From Desertimonas flava (GTDB taxonomy: Bacteria; Actinomycetota; Acidimicrobiia; Acidimicrobiales; Ilumatobacteraceae): a stretch of 64,000 nucleotides of DNA. The position numbers were made by a program, and so were the translations under genes. The notes beneath the pieces are model-generated. The model had not been told where the DNA came from. It ran no database searches and saw nothing but the letters and a program-made list of their open reading frames with translations. The DNA lies in the NCBI RefSeq assembly GCF_003426815.1, contig NZ_QKYK01000006.1:1-64000 (forward strand), read 5' to 3'. Shown here piece by piece: positions 44,148 through 50,924 of this stretch (its first letter is position 1; each line of letters begins with the position of its first letter).

Positions 44148-44220
44148 ATCTGGGGCGGGATCGTGCCATCTCACGATCTGGGGCGGGATCGTGACGGAAT
44201 TCGTCACGATCCCGCCCCAG
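44148..44220. terminator. 19-bp palindrome with an extra arm copy between convergent glycosidase genes
   Basis: Arms 44178-44196 and 44202-44220 are perfect reverse complements with loop GAATT. An additional copy of most of the left arm lies at 44148-44165 and can pair with the short CACGAT at 44172-44177. Bidirectional terminator between GH1 and GH2. Confidence 0.75.
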
Positions 44221-44227
44221 GTCCCGG

Positions 44228-46723
44228 TCAGCGCACGCCGAGGTGGCCGGCCGACCACCACACGGGTGGGGTCGGCGGCGTTGCGACGAGCGCGTCCCGT
44301 CCGCCACGGTCGTCGGTACCGCCGAGCACCAGCTCGGCGCGCTCGCCGGGCAGCAGCGTGAGGAGCTGGAGATCGGCCTGCCACCCTGGCGCCACGCGGT
44401 CGACCTCGACCACGAGGTCGCGCACGAACGACCGCGCCGTCACCGTGGCGACCGACCGCGTGGGTTCGTCACCGCCCCACGCCACGTCGATCGCCGGCGC
44501 CGGGTAACGCAGCTCGCGGTCCGGGCGCCAGAACCACCACGCCCGCTGCGGTCCACCGGCAACGGCGAGCGCCTCGCCGGTCGGGTCGCCGGAGACCGAC
44601 ACCCGCGCGGGCAGTTCCCACGACGCCAGCGACCACGGCCCGACCTCCACCTCCCCCTCGGCGGTCGCCGCCGCGTCGCCCCCGAAGCCGATCCGCGACG
44701 CCACCAGGCGGGCCGACCACGGCTCGGCCGTGTCGTTGACGGCGAAGGCGACCAGCCGGTCGCCGCGCGGTTGGATCGTGACCAGCCGCGGCGCATAGGC
44801 GTCGCGCAGCGCATACCAGGCTGGCTTGCGGCCCCCGCCCGAGTCGACGACCGCCCAGCTGGTCACCGGCCAGCAGTCGTTGAGCTGCCACCAGATCGTG
44901 CCCATGCAGTGACCACGCAGCGCCCGGAAGTGCTCGATGCCTGTGCGCACGGCGCGGGCCTGGTTGAGACGGGTGGCGTACAGCCAGGCGTCGATCCCGT
45001 CGGGGACGACGAAGTGATGGGCGAGGCCCCGCTCGAGTTTGCCGTTGCCGTCGGCTGCCTTCTGGTGGTGCAGCATTCCGGGCGAGTCCGGGGTGAGGGG
45101 CTCGTCGCTGATCGACCCGCGCAGGGTCGACCACGTGGGCGGCGCCTGCCAACCGAACTCCGCGACGAAGCGGGGCGTGCGGTCGCGATAGCGGCCGTGG
45201 TCGAGGCGATTCCACACCTCCCACTCGTGGATGCAGCCGCTGGCGTCGGCGTTGGGGGCGACGGATGTGGTTCCGGAGTACGGACTTCCCGGCCAGTACG
45301 GGCGGCCCGGATCGACCTCGGTGACGACCCGCGGCAGGAGTTCGAAGTAGAAGCCGGCGCCCCAGGACCGATCGCCGAGCGTGTCCTGCCACCCCCAGTC
45401 GACGTGGCCCCAGAGGTTCTCGTTGTTGCCGTTCCACAGCACGAGGCTCGGGTGCGACATCAGACGCTCGACCTGCTCTCGCGCCTCCGCCTCGACTTCC
45501 GTGGCGAGGAGATGTTCGGGGTACGCCGCGCAGGCGAACAGGAAGTCCTGCCACACGAGCAGGCCGACCTCGTCGCAGCGGTCGTAGAAGTCCTCGTGCT
45601 CGTAGAGCCCACCGCCCCAGACCCGCACCATGTCGACGTTGGCGGCAACTGCGTCGTCGAGGCGCTCGCGGTAGCGTTCCGCCGTGATGCGACTGGGGAA
45701 CGGATCATCGGGGATCCAGTTCACTCCCCGGGCGAAGATCGGCTCGCCGTTGACGACGAACGTGAACGCCGCACCGGTGGCGTCCGGCGTCGTGTCGAGC
45801 TCGACCGTGCGGAACCCGACACGCCGCGACCACCGCCCCAGGTCCGTGCCGCCGTCGTCACGCAGCCGGATCTCCAGCAGGTATCGCGGCTGGTCGCCGC
45901 GGCCGGCCGGCCACCAGCGCCGGACGATGCCACCGTCGAGGCCGACGGAGAAGTCCGTCCCGTCCTCGCCGAGACGGGCAAGGCGCTCGGCGACCACCTC
46001 ACCGTCGGGGTCGGTGAGCGTCGCAGTCACGGTGAGCGGGCAGGGCCAGCCGGCCCGCTCGACACGGCCGGCGACGTCGATCGTGCCGCGATCGACGGCG
46101 TCCACCGTCACGCGCGGTCGCACCGCGGCGAGCCGAGCGGCGTCCCAGGCTTCGACGGCGACCGGCTTCCAGATCCCGGCGGTCGTCAGCCACGGGCCCC
46201 AGTCCCAGCCCCAGCTGCACGCCATCTTGCGGACGTAGTTGAAGGGACGCCCGAAGCTCGCTGTCGGCCACTCCCCTTCCCGTGCCCGTGCCGCCTCGGC
46301 GTAGCGGGTCGCCGACCGGAACGTCACCGTCAGTTCGTGGTCCCGTTCCGGGTCCAGCAGGGTCCCGACGTCGAAGCGATACGAGCGGTGCATGTTGGCC
46401 GTGCGGGCCACCTCGACCCCGTCGACGGCGATCTCGGCCAGCGTGTCGAGCCCCTGGAAGACGAGGTCGATGCGATCCCGACCGACGGGCAGGGTCCCGG
46501 CATGGATCATCGTGCGGTACGACCAGTCGGCGTCGGCGACCCACGCGACGTCGAGCTCGTTGCGATCGAGGAAGGGATCGGCGATGACCCCGGCGGCCAG
46601 CAGGTCGGTGTGGACGCAACCGGGGACCGTCGCCGGGATGTCGTCGGCCGTCGGGTCGTCGGCCCTCCGAACCGTCCAGCCGTTCCCGAGCCCGATCGAC
46701 CGCGGTTCCCGTGTGGTGGTCAC
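44228..46723 (-). CDS. Family GH2 beta-mannosidase
   Basis: 831 residues from a GTG at 46723. A jelly-roll sugar-binding domain (about 1-180) includes VPGCVHTDLLAAGVI and SWGWDWGPWLTTAGIW. Immunoglobulin-like domains follow, then a TIM barrel with RGVNWIPDD, the acid/base Glu in WNGNNENLWG and the nucleophile Glu in FVAEFGWQAPP. This matches ManA/MANBA-type exo-beta-mannosidases. No signal peptide, so it is cytoplasmic, removing beta-mannose from imported oligosaccharides together with the GH1 enzyme. It is convergent to the GH1 gene and has no visible LacI operator of its own. Confidence 0.92.
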   Translation of the reverse strand: MTTTREPRSIGLGNGWTVRRADDPTADDIPATVPGCVHTDLLAAGVIADPFLDRNELDVAWVADADWSYRTMIHAGTLPVGRDRIDLVFQGLDTLAEIAVDGVEVARTANMHRSYRFDVGTLLDPERDHELTVTFRSATRYAEAARAREGEWPTASFGRPFNYVRKMACSWGWDWGPWLTTAGIWKPVAVEAWDAARLAAVRPRVTVDAVDRGTIDVAGRVERAGWPCPLTVTATLTDPDGEVVAERLARLGEDGTDFSVGLDGGIVRRWWPAGRGDQPRYLLEIRLRDDGGTDLGRWSRRVGFRTVELDTTPDATGAAFTFVVNGEPIFARGVNWIPDDPFPSRITAERYRERLDDAVAANVDMVRVWGGGLYEHEDFYDRCDEVGLLVWQDFLFACAAYPEHLLATEVEAEAREQVERLMSHPSLVLWNGNNENLWGHVDWGWQDTLGDRSWGAGFYFELLPRVVTEVDPGRPYWPGSPYSGTTSVAPNADASGCIHEWEVWNRLDHGRYRDRTPRFVAEFGWQAPPTWSTLRGSISDEPLTPDSPGMLHHQKAADGNGKLERGLAHHFVVPDGIDAWLYATRLNQARAVRTGIEHFRALRGHCMGTIWWQLNDCWPVTSWAVVDSGGGRKPAWYALRDAYAPRLVTIQPRGDRLVAFAVNDTAEPWSARLVASRIGFGGDAAATAEGEVEVGPWSLASWELPARVSVSGDPTGEALAVAGGPQRAWWFWRPDRELRYPAPAIDVAWGGDEPTRSVATVTARSFVRDLVVEVDRVAPGWQADLQLLTLLPGERAELVLGGTDDRGGRDALVATPPTPPVWWSAGHLGVR

Positions 46724-46826
46724 CCGGCGATCCAATCGGCTGGGCGGCGGCCTGTCAATCGTCGGGCTCGTCCGTCGGGCCGGGCTACGCCGTGAGGTGG
46801 ACGGCGCGGCGAGGACGGGCGCGGTC

Positions 46827-47267
46827 TCAGGCCGGCTCGAGCGGGCGGGGCGCGTGGATGCCGGCGAGCGTGGGGTCGACGATGTGGACGAGCTCGACGC
46901 GCATGCCGTCGGGGTCGGTGAACCAGACGGCGTGGAACGCTCCGAGGTCCTCGACCGCGCCGTCGGTGGCGCCGCGCTCGACGAGCCGCCGGCGGGCCTG
47001 GGCGAATCGTTCGCCGTCGGCCGCGGTGAGGGCGAGGTGATCGAGATGCCCGCGGGCGAACATGTCCGGGATCGCCGCCGCGTGGGGATTGCCCACGAGC
47101 TCGGCCGGGTGTAGCCACGAGTGGGGCCCGGTACGGAGAATGGCGTGACGGAACGCCGGGGTGGCCTCCTCGAAGACCACCTCGAGCTCGAACACCTCGC
47201 GGTAGAAGGCGACGAACCGGTCGAGGTCCTCGGTGAGGACGGCGATGTGATTGACGCCGGAGATCAT
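46827..47267 (-). CDS. VOC-family glyoxalase/dioxygenase-like protein
   Basis: 146 residues from the ATG at 47267. Paired beta-alpha-beta-beta-beta modules: ISGVNHIAVLTEDLDRFVAFY with metal His, GHLDHLALTAADGERF with the second metal His, and FTDPDGMRVELVHI with the Glu ligand. It is coupled to the TetR gene (4-bp overlap). Family members include lactoylglutathione lyases and resistance proteins that bind or modify antibiotics. The substrate is unknown. Confidence 0.87.
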   Translation of the reverse strand: MISGVNHIAVLTEDLDRFVAFYREVFELEVVFEEATPAFRHAILRTGPHSWLHPAELVGNPHAAAIPDMFARGHLDHLALTAADGERFAQARRRLVERGATDGAVEDLGAFHAVWFTDPDGMRVELVHIVDPTLAGIHAPRPLEPA

Positions 47268-47863
47268 CGGCCTGCTCCTCTCGATGGGCGGGGTTCGGCG
47301 GACTCGGACGGCGACAGCAGCTGACCGATCGCCGTGGCGACGGCGTCCGCTGCTGTGGTCCCGTCCCACTCCCAGAAGTCGCGGAGCGCCTGCCACACCG
47401 GTGCCGTGCCGAGAATCTGCACCACGGCGGCGACCTGGTCGCGACGCTTCGGGTCGAGGTCGGGCCGGGCGTCCACGACGACTGCTCGAGCCGCGGCGCG
47501 ACGTTCGTCGGCCGCGGCGAGCCGGGCCCGACGGCCGTCCTCGCTGGCCAGCAGCTCGTCGACGACCGGGGACACCGTGTCGAAGCCCGGGAAGACCTGC
47601 CGGACCATCGCCGTCATCTCCTCAGCGGTGGTGGGCAGCGAACCGGAGAAGCCGGCCTGCCGGTTGGCCCACGCGTACACCGCAGCCATGAGCGCCTGCC
47701 GGTTCGGGAAGTGCCGGTACACGGTGCGCTCAGGCACGCCGGCGGCACGGGCCACGGCGGCGAACGTGACGTCTTCACCGTCGCGGAGCAATGCGGCGAC
47801 CCCGTCCAGCACCCGTTCGCGAACGACGTCGTGGCGGGCGGTTCGGAGTGAGGACGAGGTCAT
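47264..47863 (-). CDS. TetR-family regulator controlling a VOC protein and a divergent siderophore locus
   Basis: 199 residues. HTH domain about 12-60 with VTFAAVARAAGVPERTVYRHFPNRQALM. The C-terminal ligand domain is unassigned. The start codon sits inside the first of two 17-bp operators (47863-47899), so it almost certainly represses itself and the plus-strand binding-protein/reductase pair. It overlaps the VOC gene by 4 bp. Confidence 0.92.
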   Translation of the reverse strand: MTSSSLRTARHDVVRERVLDGVAALLRDGEDVTFAAVARAAGVPERTVYRHFPNRQALMAAVYAWANRQAGFSGSLPTTAEEMTAMVRQVFPGFDTVSPVVDELLASEDGRRARLAAADERRAAARAVVVDARPDLDPKRRDQVAAVVQILGTAPVWQALRDFWEWDGTTAADAVATAIGQLLSPSESAEPRPSRGAGR

Positions 47864-47899
47864 GACAGTTACACTGTCATTTTGGCAGTCGCACTGTCA
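47863..47899. promoter_or_regulatory. Two tandem TetR operators
   Basis: TGACAGTTACACTGTCA (47863-47879) is a near-perfect palindrome with TGACAGT arms. TGGCAGTCGCACTGTCA (47883-47899) is a one-mismatch second copy. The centres are 20 bp apart, two helical turns, so two dimers can bind on the same face. Confidence 0.8.
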
Positions 47900-47968
47900 A
47901 GTACTCCGGTCTGTCAAGGGATGGAACTACTTGCTGTTCGGATTGCCTACCTCTACGGTCGGCACGTG

Positions 47969-48634
47969 ATGATTCGATCCGGAACGCGCACCTGGCTGGT
48001 CGCCGCCGCGACGGCCGGCTCCGTCGTCCTCACCGTCCCCTCGTCGGGCACGGCGGGAGCAGCGACCGCGACCGCAACGATGACGTCGTCGACCGGAGCT
48101 GCCGACGCCGAACGCATCGTCGTGCTCGGCGAGGAGGACGTACTCGGGGACCTGCTGGCCCTCGGCATCGTTCCGATCGCTGCCACAGCGAGCGTTCCCG
48201 ACGCCGGGTTCCACGCACTCGATGGCTACGACACGTCGACAATCGAGCCGTTGCCTGTCGATCTGAGCTTCGAGCGCCTTGCCGGGCTCGACCCGGACCT
48301 GATCGTCACCCTCCAGTTCTGGCTCGACCAGGTGCCCGACGGCACGCTCGAGTCGGTCGCGCCGGTCGTCGTCGTGCCCGACGGCCTCGACAGTGCGTCG
48401 CAGGTCACGTTCCTCGGCGAGCAGTTCCGAGCACGCCGCGAGGCTGCGGCGCTCACCACGGAGTTGAAGCACGCTCAGGCCGAAGCCGCCGCAACACTGG
48501 AGGGCGTCGAGGTGACGGTCGCCGCGATCTATCCGGGGCCGACCCCGGCCGTCTTCGTCGACGGTCCGTGGGTGGTCCCTCAGGTGTTGATCGACGCCGG
48601 CGGCTCGTCGGACCTCGGAGAGGCGACGCGATGA
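47969..48634 (+). CDS. Periplasmic iron-siderophore-binding protein, C-terminally truncated
   Basis: 221 residues from the ATG at 47969 (or GTG at 47966). Signal peptide about 1-32. The N-lobe of a BtuF/FepB-type receptor is present: RIVVLGEEDVLGDLLALGIVPIAATASV and FERLAGLDPDLIVTLQFW, then the long linking helix FRARREAAALTTELKHAQAEA. The C-lobe stops after WVVPQVLIDAGGSSDLGEATR, about 80 residues short of family length, where the protein runs into the siderophore-interacting gene (4-bp overlap). No remaining C-lobe is found in other frames nearby. It may be inactive or need a partner. Regulated by the tandem TetR operators. Confidence 0.75.
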   Translation: MIRSGTRTWLVAAATAGSVVLTVPSSGTAGAATATATMTSSTGAADAERIVVLGEEDVLGDLLALGIVPIAATASVPDAGFHALDGYDTSTIEPLPVDLSFERLAGLDPDLIVTLQFWLDQVPDGTLESVAPVVVVPDGLDSASQVTFLGEQFRARREAAALTTELKHAQAEAAATLEGVEVTVAAIYPGPTPAVFVDGPWVVPQVLIDAGGSSDLGEATR

Positions 48635-49443
48635 CCGATCGCTCCATCCCTCTGTACGGCACCGTCGTCGAGACGGTGCGGCTGGCTCCCCGCCTCGTCC
48701 GGGTCGTCCTCGGCGATCCGGGACTCGGCCCCTACGTCCCGAGCGACTTCACGGACCAGTACGTGAATGCTTTGTTTCTCCCATGTGGAGCTCCGTACAC
48801 GCCGCCGTTCGACCTCGAGGAGGCCCGCACGCTGCCGGCAGAGGAGCGCCCGCTCGGTCGCCGGTACACGATCCGTTGGTGGGATCCCGAACACCGCCGG
48901 CTGGCGATCGACTTCGTCGTCCACGGCGACGTCGGGCGAGCGGGGCGATGGGCGGCCAACGCCCGGCCAGGCGACCGGCTGCAGTTCATCGGCCCCCACG
49001 GGTCATATGCGCCGTCGACGACCGCCGACTGGCACCTGCTGGCCGGCGACGAGAGCGCCTTGCCGGCGATCGCCGCCGCGCTGGAGCAGATCCGGTCCGG
49101 GGTCCCGGTGTTGGCGTTCCTGGTGGTCGACGCTCCCGGCCACGAGATCGAACTCGACTGCCCGGGCGACCTGCGGGTCGACTGGGTGCACCGCGAGTCG
49201 TCGCCCGGCGTCGATGCCGTGGTCGCACCGATCGCGGGGGCGGTGTTTCCCGCTGGCACGCCCGACGTCTTCGTCCACGGCGAGGCTGCCGAGGTGCGCG
49301 CCGTCCGCCGCCACCTCCTCACCGAGCGCGGCATCGCGCGCGACGGCACGTCCATCTCGCCCTACTGGCGTCGGGGCATGGACGACGAGGCCTGGCGCGA
49401 GGTCAAACGCGAGTGGGTCGCCGAGGTCGCCCGCGACGCTTGA
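48631..49443 (+). CDS. Siderophore-interacting protein (FAD/NAD(P)H ferric-siderophore reductase)
   Basis: 270 residues. FAD-binding barrel with RRYTIRWWDPEHRRLAIDFVVHG (the RxYT flavin motif), GDRLQFIGPHGSY and the nucleotide-side LLAGDESALPAIAAALE. The C-terminal SPYWRRGMDDEAWREVK is characteristic of the SIP/ViuB family. It reduces ferric siderophores in the cytoplasm to release Fe2+. It overlaps the truncated binding protein and has no permease or ATPase beside it. Confidence 0.92.
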   Translation: MTDRSIPLYGTVVETVRLAPRLVRVVLGDPGLGPYVPSDFTDQYVNALFLPCGAPYTPPFDLEEARTLPAEERPLGRRYTIRWWDPEHRRLAIDFVVHGDVGRAGRWAANARPGDRLQFIGPHGSYAPSTTADWHLLAGDESALPAIAAALEQIRSGVPVLAFLVVDAPGHEIELDCPGDLRVDWVHRESSPGVDAVVAPIAGAVFPAGTPDVFVHGEAAEVRAVRRHLLTERGIARDGTSISPYWRRGMDDEAWREVKREWVAEVARDA

Positions 49444-49495
49444 CACACGCCTGCGCCTCTCGTCCAGGGGCATCCGACGTCGGCCGAGGACCCCG

Positions 49496-49523
49496 GTGGG
49501 GCGGCGGTCGGCCGCCGCCCCAC
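49496..49523. terminator. Bidirectional terminator hairpin
   Basis: GTGGGGCGGCGG (49496-49507) and CCGCCGCCCCAC (49512-49523) form a 12-bp stem with loop TCGG between convergent genes. Confidence 0.8.
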
Positions 49524-49532
49524 CCGGACCGA

Positions 49533-50351
49533 TCAGCGGGTGGCCGGCAGCGTGGGCGGCGGCGGCACGCTCGTGCTGGAGGCGACGATCGTCGTCGTCG
49601 GGTCGACCACCGTGGTCGATGTCGTGGCCGGCGTCGTGGTGGTAGTGGTCGGGGCGCTGATCAGGATCGTCACCGTTGCCACCTCGAGCGGCGCACCGGC
49701 GGGGGCGCGGAATCCGGCACGCCGCAGGGTGGGCGGCTGGATCTGCTCGACGGTGTAGGTGAACGTGTCGACACCGGTGAAGCCGGCGTTCGGCGTGTAG
49801 TCGAACGACCCGTCACCGTTGAACGCCAGCGTCCCGTTGGCCGTCGTCGACACGAGCTCGAGCGGGTTCTCACACAGCTCGGGATCGTTGGCCGCCACCC
49901 CGGGGGCCGCCACCGCCAGCGGCGTGTCGAGTGCCGTCTCGTAGTCGTCGTCGGCGAGATCGACGATGCACGGCAGGGGCGCCACGTAGATGTTGATCGT
50001 GGCCGACACTTCGGTCTCGTCGATCGTGTACGGGATGGTGACGTCGCCGGTGAAGCCGGCCTCGGGAACGAACGAGAACGCGCCTGCTCCCCCGAGGATG
50101 AACGTCCCCGAACTGGCCGCCCCGAAGGTCACGCCGTTGCCGCACAGCTCATCGTTGATGAGATAGCCGGAGGCCGGCACGTCGAGCTGCACGTCCTGCG
50201 TGGTGAAGTAGAAGTCGTCGACAGCGGAGGGCTCGCAGGGAGGAAGCCGGGGATCGGCGGCACTCGCGCTCGGCGAAGTGGCGACGATGCCTCCGAGCAC
50301 CACCGCAGCGAGGGCAGCAGGACGCGCGAGACGGGACGGGATGAAGTACAT
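49533..50351 (-). CDS. Exported protein with tandem cadherin/Ig-like (VCBS-type) repeats
   Basis: 272 residues from the ATG at 50351. Signal peptide about 1-31 (PAALAAVVLGGIVATSPSASA). Two repeated beta-sandwich modules are marked by GAFSFVPEAGFTGDVTIPYTI and GSFDYTPNAGFTGVDTFTYTV, each preceded by an NDxxxC segment; such domains occur in bacterial surface and adhesion proteins. A Thr/Pro tail (TTTTTTPATTSTTVV) ends at LPATR, a sortase-like pentapeptide but with no hydrophobic helix after it. It is therefore probably secreted or attached by an unknown route. Isolated gene. Confidence 0.8.
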   Translation of the reverse strand: MYFIPSRLARPAALAAVVLGGIVATSPSASAADPRLPPCEPSAVDDFYFTTQDVQLDVPASGYLINDELCGNGVTFGAASSGTFILGGAGAFSFVPEAGFTGDVTIPYTIDETEVSATINIYVAPLPCIVDLADDDYETALDTPLAVAAPGVAANDPELCENPLELVSTTANGTLAFNGDGSFDYTPNAGFTGVDTFTYTVEQIQPPTLRRAGFRAPAGAPLEVATVTILISAPTTTTTTPATTSTTVVDPTTTIVASSTSVPPPPTLPATR

Positions 50352-50474
50352 GACTCTCCTGACATTGCAGCCGGAATCGGCGGATGGACCGGTCAACCGC
50401 TCGGGGCGCCACGGGACCCACGACCGTGCCGAGCGGCCGCACAGTAGGAGAGCGGTCGGCCTGGATGCGGCGAA

Positions 50475-50846
50475 TTACCGCGCGAGGGCGGCGACCAACC
50501 CGGCGGGGTCGTCGACCGCGACGCGGAGCACGGCGAGGCGCACGGGCACGAAGCCGACCTTGGCTCGCACGGGAAGATCCAGCTCGATGCGAACGAGACC
50601 CCCCGACGAACCATTGACCAACCACGTGCCACGCCATCCGTGCACGCCCCAGCCGAGCACACGATCGCCGTCCTCGACGGCCGAGCGGATCGACGACACG
50701 GGGATCGTCGCCCGGAAGGCCCAACCCATGCGCACCTCGACCGCGTCGGCTCCGACATCGACGTAGCTGACCCGCGGTCCCATCCCGAGCAACGCCATGG
50801 CCTTGTTGACTCCAGTGAAGCGAATGGGGAATCGTGCCGTCGACAT
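50475..50846 (-). CDS. Conserved actinobacterial hypothetical protein
   Basis: 123 residues starting MSTARFPIRFTGVNKAMALLG. It is beta-rich, with VEVRMGWAFRATIP and VHGWRGTWLVNGSSGGLVRI segments that I recognise from short conserved proteins in many actinobacteria (PH-like fold suspected). There is no signal peptide or membrane helix. It is divergent from the metal ATPase gene, 74 bp apart. Function unknown. Confidence 0.75.
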   Translation of the reverse strand: MSTARFPIRFTGVNKAMALLGMGPRVSYVDVGADAVEVRMGWAFRATIPVSSIRSAVEDGDRVLGWGVHGWRGTWLVNGSSGGLVRIELDLPVRAKVGFVPVRLAVLRVAVDDPAGLVAALAR

Positions 50847-50883
50847 CGGCCGAGAGGATACGGGCCGCAGATCTCACGAGCAC

Positions 50884-50924
50884 TTGCCCATCATCTGCAC
50901 ATCTGTATATTCTTTCACATGTGC
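50884..50924 (+). promoter_or_regulatory. Promoter and inverted repeat of the metal ATPase gene
   Basis: -35 TTGCCC (50884-50889), a 16-base spacer and -10 TATATT (50906-50911) place the transcript start at or just before the GTG at 50921 (leaderless). GCACAT (50897-50902) and ATGTGC (50919-50924) form an inverted repeat over the -10, a likely metal-sensor operator. Confidence 0.55.

Noticed and set aside
42760-44307. 515-codon minus-strand frame opposite the GH1 gene
   Set aside because: No recognisable motif; the plus strand is a complete GH1 enzyme.
44243-46795. 850-codon plus-strand frame opposite the GH2 mannosidase
   Set aside because: Same shadow effect; the minus strand has full GH2 catalytic motifs.
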